From assembly GCA_026874595.1 (NCBI GenBank), contig CM049311.1, positions 55,617,676-55,681,675 on the forward strand: 64,000 bases of DNA, given 5' to 3'. Under the pieces are notes generated by a model. It did not search any database. It was not told where the DNA came from and saw nothing but the letters and a program-made list of their open reading frames with translations. Below are positions 37,201-50,087 of the stretch, piece after piece. The translations under genes and the position numbers were made by a program. Source of the stretch: Sipunculus nudus (lineage: Eukaryota > Annelida > Sipuncula > Golfingiida > Sipunculidae). Every line of letters begins with the position of its first letter. Within the stretch, counting starts at the first letter, position 1.

Positions 37201-38870
37201 AACTTGGAGCAAATAAGAATTTTAAGACCTGCGGCAAAAAAAAATCATGACCTTTCCTTGTCACTTTGACATGTAAATGTTACTTAGGAAACTGTCAACA
37301 CAGACCATCCTTTTTCATTTAGATATGAAGAATATAGCTTAAAGAAAAGAATATATATATAGTTAAATATATTTAAGATTGAGTCATTATTTCAGAAATT
37401 TGGATATTTTTTACTTTCCTCTCATTTGTTAAAAAAATTATTTGCATAGGCTTCCTGTTTAGGATATTAAACTATTAAAAGGAACACATGGAAATATTAA
37501 GTAAAAACAATCTTGCCGAGTGTTTTTTATTTTGAGAAAACTTTTTAATATTGAGAGTGAAATATAACACTTGACAAGCTTTCAAAACTGTCAGTTAAAC
37601 TTCTTTCAAACCCAGAAATGCAACAACCCTATGGATACAATCATGGTGGTATATGGTATCAGAAGACAAACTGTTTAACTGGGGTTAGCAAGAACTGCAC
37701 CATTTACATCAATGTTTCACCACTTAGTTAACATTTCACACACATGCACGTGATCTGAATACTACATTAGTGTTAGAAAGAAAGATTATTTCAGTTGCTT
37801 AATGAATACTTATTTACTTAGTATGTTCCCGTTTCACACAAACACATGCCTTTTATACTACTTCATCTGAATACTACAGAAATGTAAGAAATTATTATTT
37901 TAAAGCTGCTTAACTTTTACTTATTACTATAATTTAAAATAGTAATTCATCAATGTTATGTCATTAGTTTGATATATGGAAGAAAAAAGAAAAATCTTGA
38001 TTAAGGTAATTAATTTAACTTTCTTAAAGATATCCAGTGACAGGAGCTACTCTGATAGGATAATTGACTTGACGGCATGGACGAGTTAGCTCCGCCCACC
38101 CATGCTAGGTCGGACATTAACCCAAGAAAGCGTGCTGTTTATACATGTAGAACGGGCAATTCAGCCGTTTATCGCACCAGAACCCAGAGAGTATTAATTT
38201 TACCAAGAACACACCCTTGGGTTTAAAATGTACATATGAAGGCTACAGAGATATGTTTTAAATATAAAATTGATGTTCGATGAATTTGCGCCTTTTTCTG
38301 CTTGATACGGCCAATGTCAGAGAACGAATCAGTTGACCCCTCGCATCAGTCATGACACCTGAGCGGTGAGTTAAAATTGACAACTTGTTCAAGTCAAGCA
38401 GAACAAATTTGAAAGACAACACAGTAACAGTAATTAAAATATTTATTTTCACCTAGGGTGCAGTTTCAACCAAAAAATTAAAGATGACAACATAAAAAGT
38501 GTTGCTTCCATACAGGATACAGTGACACGTGCTGCCATGGTGGGGAGGGGGGGAATCACTCATTTATTTTTTTATAAACATTAAAATTCAAGGAAGTCTT
38601 GCTAAGTATGTATTGCTCAAGCAGAGATTTTATAACTTTTGAAAGTTGGTTTTTGTCAAATCATCTAATTAATTGAAATTAATAATAATAATCAAATTAG
38701 TGTCAATACCATTATTCAAACAATAAATTATTGAAGGGCTAGTAAAATCACAGATGATGTGTGAACATCACATAGTGGATAATCATATATCATATATGTT
38801 AAATACAATTTAATATACTGAGAAAATTATTGAATACAACATTTGAAACTGAGGTAAATTCTTTTTTCCA
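37201..38870. other. Spacer; decayed Gypsy flank then unassigned sequence
   Basis: The first few hundred bases may be upstream pol of the dead Gypsy copy but show no certain motif. At 38050-38380 the base composition rises (CTCCGCCCACCCATG, several CpG), which could be a promoter or LTR piece. No coding frame is supported. Confidence 0.3.
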
Positions 38871-39430
38871 ATCTAAACATTCAGGTGCGTCATAATGATA
38901 CATATCCAATATCCAATAGAAAAAGTGTAAGATGATGTAAAGGTTTGTGACGTAGTAATACTGATACAAAATCCTGTGTTGGGCTGGGAACTGGCAGACA
39001 GACCCACGCCATCATCAACATGTAAACCAAGACAACTGGAAATAAAACAGCACAATATCCAACTTGGACTGTCTCAGTTATTCACCTGACGCGCCGTGTG
39101 ACTGTGTTATGGCCAGGGAAGAACTCCCCTAATGCCCCGGTTCTCCACCAATGTGTTACAACGGGGAATTAGGGGAGTTCTTCCCTGGCCATAACACAGT
39201 CACACGGCGCGTCAGGTGAATAACTGAGACAGTCCAAGTTGGATATTGTGCTGTTTTATTTCCAGTTGTCTTGGTTTACATGTTGATGATGGCGTGGGTC
39301 TGTCTGCCAGTTCCCAGCCCAACACAGGATTTTGTATCAGTATTACTACGTCACAAACCTTTACATCATCTTACACTTTTTCTATTTGATATTGGATATG
39401 TATCATTATGACGCACCTGAATGTTTAGAT
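38871..39430. repeat. Near-perfect 560-bp palindrome (269-bp arms)
   Basis: Left arm 38871-39139 and right arm 39162-39430 are reverse complements around a 22-bp spacer. I see only two mismatches (at 39134/39167, and one C/A difference in CCAATATCCAATAG against CTATTTGATATTGG). The arms contain GGAAATAAAACAGC (AATAAA) and end toward the centre in a GCCCCGG / CGGGG context, with TGTGTTACA in the spacer, which recalls LTR edges. No target-site duplication is visible. It could be a fold-back element, an inverted duplication of an LTR end, or an assembly artefact from a hairpin read. Confidence 0.9.
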
Positions 39431-42179
39431 AACCATATATGGCTTCGGCTTTCGCCTACGCACAAACTTTTTCCTTGTTTTACCTAAAACTCATGTAATA
39501 TCATTATATTCCTGATATTAATATATTCAGGGTACATATTTGTCTCCTGATCAATTCTGTGTGACCCAGCTACTTACTGACTCACTTTTGGTACAGTTTT
39601 CCTGTCCTAAATTACTGCCTCATGCGCAGGCCGGTATTCACCGTACCTTTGACTTTTATATCATTTTACACTGTCATCCAGATCTAAACCTGGCTTCTGC
39701 TGATGCCTATAATAACAGAATCTATTTTGGCTTACTTGATTAAGTTTACATTCACATGGCTATAACAATTATACCAGTCTATAGTAATCACTGGTTGTCT
39801 GCATTCAGAATTTATGTCCATTAAAATACTCATTTATCAGCTTCTTTTCTAAACCTATATGCTAACCGACATATGGAGATCGGAATCCAAACACCTGTCT
39901 TACAATGGTAGACAATGCGTTGGTACACCAATTTAGGCTATTATCATTTCTCTCTGTCGCTCTATCTGTCTTTCCATCTGCTGAACTGGTAACTGATCTT
40001 ATGTGTACCAAAATATTGCGTTAAAATCAGTAATTAATTATAATAGATATTAACACCTCTTACCACATAACATATTTATGTCTGTAATAGGAAGCACCTA
40101 TAGCAAGTGATGCTCCATTTGTGACATAAATGAGGTATTTCAGTATAAAAGACACTGTGATACATCCAGATATTTTCTTCATGAAGATAATATTTTTTAA
40201 TGTTTAATGAAGTATTAATCTTATTTTTTATAATTTAATTTTTAAAAGGTAACACAGACTTCGTAATTACAACTTACAAGTATTTTTTATATTCTTATAG
40301 GTAATGCATCATTATAGCATTAATTAATTGTGAATTTATTTTTTAACAATTTCTCACACCCTTTCAATGAAATGTACATAAAACGTGTAAACACATATTG
40401 TCAGTGAATATTATTTATCTTTGTTTATTTTTTAACAGAAACATCTTAATGACTGTTTTCTAATTATTACTCATAGCTGTCATAATGTGTGATTCCATGT
40501 AAATATTAACAAAAAATATGATTTTTTTATCTCTTTTACTACTATTTGCAAAATATAGCATTTTTCTCTTCTCTTTCTCCAAATATGCCCCCCCCCCCCC
40601 AGGGTATATATGATATGTGGCCATAGAATGCAAAATTATTGATTTTTATATAATCATAAATAAACAAACTATGTGAACACTAAATGTATTAAGTTTGATA
40701 GTTTTTTAAACGACAGCTTCTTAGTACTTAAATTGCAGTCACCTTTGACAATATTTAATGTTATAGATATGAAAATTAATATGTTAATAATAATACTGCC
40801 AACATCCATACCGACAGCTTGGGGAAAATTAACAGACAAAATTTATGTGAAAAAAATAGCCATAATACTATTTATAGCAAACTAACATCAGCAGTAACAG
40901 CAGTCTTGCATCTTTGAGTGCCAAAGATTGGCCTCTGTAATGTTTTTTTTTTTATATGGTTACAATAAAAAAGAGAGCTATACAATTAAACTTGAATGCT
41001 TGTCAATAACATTTACTGACCTTTTACCAGAGATACATCAACTATATTTGTGGTGACAGGAGATAGCATATCAGCGCATTCACATGAACACATGAATACT
41101 TTGACTGGGAGTGGGAGATTTGACAGGGCCATGAGTGTTACATTTTGTTTAAACCCATCCACTTTGAAGAGTGACGTGCTGGTGTGGGGTAAATGTAACA
41201 CTTTTTAGGACTGGTTACGGGCCAATGTTTACCAACAGATGGTGTATAGAATCACATAGGCTACATCTATGAACTTAATTACTGACACATTCATGTGTCA
41301 ATATGGACTCAATTTATAACCAGGCCGAATCGGGCCAGCCTTGTCCCATCCCTGCGTTTCTCCTCGTCTTGTGATTTTATTACAAAGAGAAAGAAGAAAA
41401 CAGATTTCTGTTACTTTGAATGATACCTGGAGTAACTTTAATACAAATTATAAACATATGCCTCGACCATATTAAAACATATTTATTATGACATGCAGGT
41501 CCATCGAGCATATTGTTGAAAGTTTACACATGTGCCAGGATGACAGGAATGTCTGACCTGTTGTTTGACCTCCACGTGTGTTTACATGGCCTCGTTTTCA
41601 GTCCGGCAATCACGTTTGCTTATTGGCTAAAAGACCTGTCAATCACGCATTCGCCAACAGGTCAATTGTGAACCTATCCCATTAAACTGAGCATTGGAAT
41701 CTCTTACTGGATAAAAATGCCATCACATCATAATGAATAAAAAAGCTGCAGGGTCTAATCTGCACTCAGTTCTTGAATTTGTATGGATATACATTCTGAA
41801 CAGCCTGAAAATTAATTTTTACAGGACTATTCAATAATGATGGAACTTTCACATCTTTTTTTGTATGTGTTAAATGATGTTGTCTTCCTCAGTAGGGAGA
41901 ATTTGCTGCACCTATTAAACTGTAAGACATCCCAGCCACCCATGTCTAGAGTGGACTAACCCAAAGCACCCTTTATGACTCATAGGCTGCCCTTGCTACA
42001 TGGCCCCTTGAAAAGGGCAAGATACATCATTTGGTCTCTTCATGGTGCTTGGATGCCAGTGAATGGGATGATTAGGGTTGCTATAATCCACTGAAGAAAA
42101 TGTAGCAGCTTAAAAAGATACACATGCACATCATTAAATGGCATAGAGGCAAGTCACAATCAAGTGATAAAGTCATAAG
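39431..42179. other. Spacer, AT-rich, no gene recognised
   Basis: No element termini or protein motif recognised. C13 tract at 40588-40600. The 41330-41690 part is richer in CpG and contains AGCCAATAAGC (CCAAT-type) on the minus strand, but no gene follows that I can support. Confidence 0.3.
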
Positions 42180-43400
42180 TCTAATTCAATGTGAGGTGAA
42201 ACCATTTAGTAGTGACTGCTAAGATTGTACAGCCTTTTAACCATAATGTTATGATTAAGCTCAAGGAATGGCAGTATACATTTATACAGTTAGTTATTGG
42301 TGTTCTTCTCTGCAACACAAATGCAATATCATGCAGTCTGTGTATGCTTTTTACAATGTTTGTTTGACTGTCATTACAATTCCTTTGGTAAATTTGTTCC
42401 AGAATTTTAGAAAATTTGCTTGAAACTGTCCAAATGACGTTCTCAGGAAAAACTTGTTTTCTCATGATTAGTTTCAGGCATTGATCTCTGCCCAGCTTAT
42501 ACAAGATGAGGCTATACTGTAGATTTTTCAATTTCCATCTTTTTGGTGACACAGCAGGTATAGAGTGGGTAACATGCTTCCTCTACCTGGAAGTAATTTG
42601 TTCCTCTGTATGTCATGTACTTAATGATCCTTCAAACTGAGGTAGCATTTCTGCAGCCTGAGCCAATTTGACATCTTGACTTGTTTTGCAAAGTCTGACC
42701 ATGATTTTTTACACATCTTTCAGTAAGCCACTGTCTGGGAAATCTCTTGTTGATGCTTGGCAAGGAATCTTTGGCATCTAAAGTATTTTAGGAGTTCTGT
42801 GGCCAAAATGTCTGGTTGCACAATCTTGAGGAAAAAATGCACTATCCCTGAAGGAAGAGGCCACTAACTGTTGACAGACAGTTCATCACGGCACCTTCAT
42901 TATTGGTAATATTCAGATGATAAGTCTCTGACATTGTCTGGTCATCGAGTGACTATATCCTTTTTTCAGATAGTCAACCAGCAATTCAAAGCCTATGTAG
43001 GGTTGTGGCCTGAGGTTTATCTACAATCATGACAGGTGGCTAATTGGTGGCCAACTTTCACAAAAGGTCTCTTTGGACAGGTTAATATTAAACATATGTA
43101 CTCAAAGGCAACCGGTTTTATGTTGCCTTCTCATGGCTTGAGAATGGTTATTCTCTATAGCTGGTATTACAATGAACATGCATCTTTCCAGAGGTCAAAT
43201 TCATTATTAGTGATTCATGTGAGATTAATATATCTAATCAAACGCTGCCTGCAGGTGAGCCTCCTTTTCCAAGAAGATCGCAAGTGCTGCTGTCTTTATC
43301 CTGTAATCCACCATGTGGTATAAATAAGGCCTGCAGGTCATGAGGCCAAGGAATCCATGGATCTGACTTGTTGCCAGGTTCAGGCACTGCCTTTTAAATC
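42180..43400 (-). pseudogene. Possible decayed retrotransposon pol fragment
   Basis: On the minus strand a stretch near 43290-43370 reads QIHGFLGL and then a KTAAL-type run, recalling the FLG(L/M) block after Gypsy-type RT. About 170 bp later KPVAFEY resembles the RNase H PVAYAS block. Further on, a 123-codon frame (42181-42552) has no motif I can name. Stops and shifts are frequent. It might be the same element type as at 36490-37200, but the similarity is weak and this call is tentative. Confidence 0.3.
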
Positions 43401-44243
43401 AAATTTTTGTTTAGGTCTGGTTGCATACCTCAGTCAGTGAAAAGAACATCAACCTTTATTTTAATTCTGGTTGCTAACATTGGCTGAACAAGACAGTTAA
43501 AAACATCTGATTGTGCAATTAAATGAAGTTAAGCAGATTGATTTCATTTTCTTCTTCAATCTAACTTAATATGTTTGGGTTGGGTCAGGGATTTTTTTTT
43601 TTTTTGCATTTTATGAATTGTCATATTGGCTTTAACAATAGCGAAAACATAGGGCACTGCAAGAGTGCATAACATATCTGTTGTATGTCTTGTGACATTC
43701 TCATATAGTTGCTAAAGAATAGCCTTCTAGGCCTGCTACAGATTAGATCAATGTAAACTGAAATAACTTTAGAATTGTAGAAAGAAAACAGAAAAGGGCT
43801 GCATGGTCAGCTCAGGGTATCCTCCCTTGGGTATGTCATGTGATAGAAGCATGGCATCCGTGACAGAGACTTTACCCTGATGTGATTGGACAGTGCAAAA
43901 AATCACTTAAAGCTAGAAAAGATGCTTTTATTCTTTATTCAAATATTGGTGCTGACCATGTCAGAAATATAAAGCTTTTCCTTTAGCTGACCTAACTGCA
44001 GTCAATTGATAGTGCCCATGGAAGTGGTGACAGCCTTTTAACGAACCGAACAACCTCATGTGATTTCAGGTATTTTAAACCAAAAACCAAATCTCAGGAC
44101 ACGGGATCAGTTTAGGAAAAATCTATAAAATATTTTTATAGGCACATGTGTTACATGATTATTTAATGGGATTTGAAATACATTTGCTTGGCCTACATTC
44201 TTGCTCTTCTCAATACATACTCCTTAATTTATTGTTTTGTTTA
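43401..44243. other. Spacer, nothing recognised
   Basis: AT-rich sequence with a T-tract at about 43592-43604. No repeats of the main families and no coding evidence. Confidence 0.3.
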
Positions 44244-45804
44244 ACAAGTGACCCATGGGTCATGACGCTCAGCTGACTGCATGGGAAGAGATTCGCAAAA
44301 GGAAATTTTATCATCTGAAAGGTAGTATATTCCCATTCAACTGAAGCATCAAACAGATTAACCAACAGGCCAAGATTGTGTCTGTATTTATATATATCAA
44401 TAATAGAGAAAAAATGCGTAAACTTTAAAAAAAATACAGGTGGCTCCACCAGTCTGCAGAAACTAATAAAAACACTTAATTGTCAATATCCATGCAAAGA
44501 ATCATAGTGATCTCTGCATTAGTTGTTCAGATACTTCAGCTTTTGTATCAAATTTTCCATTATTCTGAGGGATACTTCGAAGTCCTATAGCTTGAAGGAT
44601 ATGGGTAACAGAAACCTAATTTCAGGTTTCCACAGACACTTTTCATGGGCCTCCTTGCATCACAAGAATGGAGATTCTAGGTCCAGTTGTCACATTTTGT
44701 GCCACGTTAACAGATGACAGCATCCTTAAAGGTCTCAAAAATAGAGAAAAAAATTCGTAAAAAATCGAAAAATATAGGTGGTGCCACCAGTCTGCAGAAA
44801 CTGTTGTAACATCTCATGATCAATATGTATGCCAAAAATCATGACCATCAGTGATGTAGTTAATGAGATATTGAAGTTTTTGTATGAAATTTTTGACTAT
44901 TCTGGGGGGTACTTTGGGGCCCCATAGCTCAAAGGATATGAGTAACAAAGACCTAATTTCTGGTTTTCATGGAGACTTTTCATAGGTCTCTCACTGTATC
45001 AAGAATGAAGATTCTAGGTCCAGTCTATACGATTTGTGCACTGTTAACAGATGTTCACATTTTTAAAGGTCTCAAAAATAGAGAAAAAAATTCGTAAAAA
45101 TAAAAAAATATAGGTGGCGCCACCAGTCTGCAGAAACTGATGAAACATCTCATGATCAATATGTATGCCAAAAATCATGACCATCAGTGATGTAGTTAAT
45201 GAGATATTGAAGTTTTTGTATGAAATTTTTGACTATTCTGGGGGGTACTTTGGGGCCCCATAGCTCAAAGGATATGGGTAACAGAGACCTAATTTCTGGT
45301 TTCAACAGAGACTTTTCATAGGTCTCTTACTATGTCAAGAATGAAGATTCTAGGTCCAGTCTATACGATTTGTGCCCTTTTAACAGACGTTCACATTTTT
45401 TAAGGTCTCAAATATAGAGAAAAAAATTCGTAAAAAATCGAAAAATACAGGTGGCGCCACCAGTCTGCAGGAACTGATGGAACATCTCATGAATAATATG
45501 TATGCCAAAAATCATGACCATCAGTGATGTAGTTAATGAGATATTGAAGTTTATGTATGAAATTTTTGACTATTCTGGGGGGTACTTTGGGGCCCCATAG
45601 CTAGAAGGATATGGGTAACAGAGACCTAATATCTGGTTTCCAAGGAGATTTTTTATCAACCTCTCAGAATGTCAAGTTACAAGATTTTAGGTCCAGCGGT
45701 TACAATTTTTGCCTAGTTAACGGACAGACAGACAGACGGACAGATGGACGACAGACAAAGAGTGATCGCTATAGCTCAGCATGACTGAAAGTCAGCTGAG
45801 CTAA
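44244..45804 (-). mobile_element. Complete family II Helentron-like element (1.56 kb)
   Basis: This is the clearest complete family II copy. Left end: ACAAGTGACCCATGGGTCATG followed by ACGCTCAGCTGACTG. Right end: GACTGAAAGTCAGCTGAGCTAA at 45783-45804. The 12-bp inverted repeat GCTCAGCTGACT / AGTCAGCTGAGC links the ends; the hairpin GACCCATGGGTC lies outside it only on the left. Four 336-338-bp units start at palindromes 44439, 44777, 45113 and 45450, and a GACAGACGG microsatellite (45722-45755) follows the last. Its first unit shares a GGTGGCTCCACC variant and AAAAACACTTAAT with the first unit at 449. No ORF encodes a Rep/helicase. Confidence 0.85.
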
Positions 45805-47384
45805 AAATAAATCATTTCATGGTCTGTTCACAAATTTTCAAGGAAATAATTAGGATTCTCATGGTTTTTTGCCCTATAGTGTCTTCATTTACTAGCTCTT
45901 AATACATGACTCAGTAGGCATTAATATTGGGCTGATAAGCCTTACTTGAGTTGTGATACAAGCCATGGATATGGGGGACATAATGTACTGCAGCACTTAT
46001 CTATCCTGTTGCATTTATATCCTGGTAAACAGGCAATAATCTGAAAATAAGTCTACGAATGATGATTCAACACAAAAGAATATACATGTGAAATCACATG
46101 TACACAAAAAAAATGAAAATCTGTCTCTATGGTAATGAGTCATTTCCTGTATCATGTACAAGTTAGCTGTTGTCCAATTACCCACATGAGCCATGATTGC
46201 ATTCATGCGGTCAGAAATTAAACTGGCAGAGGGACTTACCAAATTGCTGAGTTAAAACAATTTTTTCTCAAACTTGGTTGTTTTTGTTGGAAAGTAAACA
46301 AAAAATGCTAAAAAATTTTTCTGTTCTGATTTAATTCAAGTGACAGAATACTTGTAGACCATGAGGCATTTTAAAAAATGACAACAATATTTGCATCCTC
46401 ATAGCACCTTACAGTGTGGTCCTTGTTGAAGGGTGTAAAAGCACTAAGTATATTATGGTCATGGACTCTCTAATGTTAGAGGGCCAAATGGCACTACTCC
46501 TTTACCAAATATTCAGCTGTCTGATCCTCCCAACACATCCATGTCCCTGGCTTCCACTAAATATTCTAAGCATGTTTAGGGGCATTCGTATATTTTTGTG
46601 ACAAAATGTGAGTTGTTACCTTTCAAGGGTTAGGGTTAGCTCCCTTCATAGTGAAAAGCACTTACTTTTATTGAGCATGTTCAGTGTTATCTGGAAGGGT
46701 AGATGCCAAGGTCATGGAGGACTTTGCCTAATTTCCTTTTTTATTCAAAATTCACACATATGATTAATTTATTTATGTATTGAGATCTTATTAGCATGTT
46801 AAACCCCTTTTCCTGCTCTTCTTTTTCTACCACAGCAAACCATCACAGTGACTATCAAGGTATTTTCAAATACATTAAATAATTTTAAGTAGTTTTTAGC
46901 AAGTGGAAACCCTGTATTGACCTCCAGCTCTCATCAATGAATCCTCTTCTGTTGACCTATGGTTTAAAGTGCACAATGCAAGTGCGGTACCGGTAAATGC
47001 AAGAGTGGTTGATGGAATTCTTTTTTCAGTAGCTCAGCCAGACAAGAGTGCTGGCAGTTCATGTGAAGGCAAGTTGTCAAGAATTTGGGGTTGAGGTCTG
47101 GTCTAGCTACCGTGTCTGAGGAGGCAGAGACATGAGGAACCAGGCCTGATCAAGCTCTAGTATTCATGGCAAAAATTTAATCAAATTTAATTGTCTTTGA
47201 CATTAAATGTACAGCTGTTACTGTTAATACCCTCTTAGATAATTTATTACAGTGCATGAAGGAAGTGTGGAAATCTTATCTGATAGCATGTTTAATTTAA
47301 GATTTAAAAATTCACAAATTTTTGTTACAAACTCAACCAACTGAAACAAAAAACTCACCAGGTTAGGAGACCAATAGAAGTATA
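45805..47384. other. Spacer, no gene recognised
   Basis: Mixed unique-looking sequence. A somewhat GC-richer patch at 46920-47160 has no identifiable reading frame or repeat match inside the window. Confidence 0.3.
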
Positions 47385-47386
47385 TA

Positions 47387-47555
47387 CAGTGGAACCTTGT
47401 TGTGTCGAACTCACTAGGTCAATTACCCAGCTTAAGTTGAATACCCTGCTTATGTTGAAGTTACAGACCCAATAAAATCTACTTGTGTGGAACCTTGGAT
47501 GTATCGAAGTTTTCTGAGGGTCCCTTCGACTTCAACACACAACAATATTTCACTG
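47387..47555. mobile_element. pogo/Tigger-like MITE (169 bp)
   Basis: Terminal inverted repeats begin CAGTGGAACCTTGTTGTGTC on the left and, on the opposite strand, CAGTGAAATATTGTTGTGTG on the right. TA dinucleotides flank both sides (47385-47386, 47556-47557). The interior repeats GTCGAA / TTGAAG / TTCGAC words in both orientations, which is typical of Tigger/pogo-type (Tc1-mariner superfamily) non-autonomous elements. It has no coding capacity. Confidence 0.75.
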
Positions 47556-47557
47556 TA

Positions 47558-48475
47558 TGTTTAAAATTTTAAAGATATTGTATTGCATATGAAATGTTAA
47601 ATTCAAGAATTTAAATTTTTAAAAATCCAAAGATCAACAAAGTGTGACCTAGGCCTCATCAGGTCAGGAGCCCTATAAGCATCACCTGCCAACTTGATTA
47701 CAAGTGGTTACAAGTGTTTGTTTTTTAAGACAGTATGTCACATATGAATTGCATATGGGTTGACAGACATCAAAACAGTCAGATGGATTGAGCAGACCCC
47801 TTTCTTAGAATTCTTTGGTCGGCTTAGGCAGGGGACAGTAGTATATCCTATAAAAAACATGCAATAAGGAAACCCATCAGTACGCAGAGCAAGGGACCCA
47901 TGGGTCACAGTGCTCAGCTGAATGTGACAGATATAATTGTATCACCATTGTTGTATTTAGGTCTGTAAGATTTCTTTTTGACAGATGTAATTTTTTGTAT
48001 CAATTATGCAGTTGAGCGGAATAGTAATATAGAAGTCAACCCTACTACACATTTTAAATTCATACTGCAGTATATATGCAGCTAATTTAGTGCATCAGCC
48101 AGAGGGTTCATCGGTACCAAACAGGTGACAATTGCTATCATTATTTTTTTTAAAGGTGTATGTGTGTAGATAATAAAAATGCCTGATAGCAGTATAAAAG
48201 TGGTAGCTTTCTTTAAAATATCAACCAGTTTTGAAATGTACTTGCACCAAAATTGCAATTTTGCGAGACACTGTTATATATAAATATTATTAAGTTATAA
48301 CATATTATATAATGCCTGTTTTAAAACAAGTCTGATGTCACTTGATAGTAGACATTTATAGCTTTCATTTGGTGTGTCATTCATGTATATAGCTTTCCAA
48401 ACTCCGAAGATATGATTACTTTTCTTCAACCTTTATCATAGCAATCTGTATAATTTTAGCTAATTCATTAAAAAA
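47558..48475. other. Spacer with a family II-type left-end fragment
   Basis: A hairpin end CAAGGGACCCATGGGTCACAG..GCTCAGCTG starts at 47890 in the minus-strand sense, with no matching right end. A roughly 45-bp stretch at about 48174-48215 (AATGCCTGATAGCAGTAT core) is repeated in reverse at 54716-54758. The remainder is AT-rich and unassigned. Confidence 0.45.
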
Positions 48476-48799
48476 ACAAGGCCTACAGGCCTAATGTGAA
48501 CCTGTGCAAAGTTTAGGAGTATGAATGGAGGTTTATTTTTAAAATTTAATATTGATCCTCCTAAGTCCTGCATATCTACCTTAGTCATTATGATTTCAGC
48601 AAAATGGACGTTTCAGACCTGCAAGTTTCGGACTAGGACATTTTAAAACCAGAATATGGGTAGTCGACAAGCCACTATGTGTATCCGCAGAAATCAGAGT
48701 GGGACGAGTGAAGTGAGGCATGGATTAAGTGGCAAGGGGAATAGAGCGTGGTGTGTTGAATATTAGCATGGATGTCTGCAGCTTAAACGTGAATGTAGG

Positions 48800-49780
48800 T
48801 GGTGCCACCTGTCATAAAATCGAGAAAATTGTCCAGGATGTATAAACCTGCAAAATTTCAGGTGGATAAGTCAAACCACTGCCAAGATATGAGTGTTTTT
48901 ATCCCAAGGCAGATTAACAGATGGATGCTGTGGATAAGTGGTTTCAGGTGGCGCCAAGAGATATGTGAGATCTATACACATGCAAAATTTTGGCCTAATC
49001 GGTCAAACGGTTCCCAAGATATGAGCTTGGATGTCTGCAGAGTAGATGTGAATGTAGGTGACGACACCTGTCATAAAAATGAGAAAGCTGTCAAGGATGT
49101 ATAAAACTGCAAAATTTCAGGTGGATAAGTCAAACCACTGCTGAAATATCAGTGATTTTATCTAAAGGCAGATGAACAGATGGACGCTGTGCATAAGTGG
49201 TTGCAGGTGGCACCACCAGTTTTGCCTATGATGAAGTGCTATGTGAGATCTATACACAAGCAAAATTTTGGCCCAATCGGTCAAACGGTTCCTGAGATAT
49301 GAGCTTGGATGTCTGCAGAATAAACGTGAATGTAGGTGGCGCCACCTGTCATAAAATCGAGAAACCTGTACAGGATGTATAAAACTGCAAAATTTCAGGT
49401 GGATAAGTCAAACCACTGCTGAGATATCAGTGATTTTATCTAAAGGCAGATGAACAGATGGACGCTGTGCATAAGTGGTTGCAGGTGGCACCACCAGTTT
49501 TGCCTATAATGAAGTGCTATGTAAGATCTATAAACATGCAAAATTTTGGCCCAATTGGTGAAAAGGTTCCCGAGATATGAGCTTGGATGTCTACAGAGTA
49601 AATGTGAATGTAGGTGGCGCCACCTGTCATAAAATCGAGAAAGCTGTCCAGGATGTATAAACCTGCAAATATGGATAAGTCAAACCACTGCTGAGATATG
49701 AGTAATATTATCCCAAGGCAGATGAACAGATGGACGCTGTGCAAAAATGGTTGCAGGTGGCGCCACAATTTTTAGTGCAT
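48800..49780 (-). repeat. Satellite-like array in the 48476 element
   Basis: Dimeric 129+150-bp units with palindromes at about 48799, 49206, 49337, 49485, 49614 and 49756. One unit near 48948 is damaged: the palindrome GGTGGCGCCA runs directly into AGAGATATGTGAG, deleting about 20 bp of the unit. Confidence 0.8.
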
Positions 49781-50065
49781 GTTATAAAGCTAACAAAGGG
49801 CTGCATTTGTGCAAAATTTTTAGCCTGATCGGTCAAACGGTTCACAAGATATGTGGGTTTATGTGTGGAAACAGACACACAAATGGACACTGGGCAGCAA
49901 GGAAAGATCAGAGGTCAACCAAAAATGAAGGCGCAGCAGTTAACATGTGACCTCATGATAAACCTGATTCACTTAAAATGCAAACCAAGTTTTTTCAGTT
50001 GAAAGATATAGTTCCAATAATCTTGGAATTCTGCATCTACACATTGTGTCCAGACGTCTAGATGC

Positions 50066-50087
50066 TGTGTCTAGACGTCTAGACACA
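50066..50087. repeat. Perfect 22-bp palindrome
   Basis: TGTGTCTAGACGTCTAGACA plus CA reads the same on both strands, centred on ACGT. The partial copies CAGACGTCTAGA just before it and TCTAGACAC just after show a local expansion of the GTCTAGAC word. It is followed by a C13 tract and is found only in this family I copy. Confidence 0.95.

Noticed and set aside
39433-39442. CCATATATGG as an SRF-type regulatory site
   Set aside because: One 10-bp match in AT-rich DNA is expected by chance and no gene lies nearby.
42181-42552. Longest open frame in the window (123 codons, minus strand) as a gene
   Set aside because: No recognisable motif of its own. It lies in a stretch that looks like decayed retrotransposon sequence, and a frame of this length occurs by chance in 64 kb.
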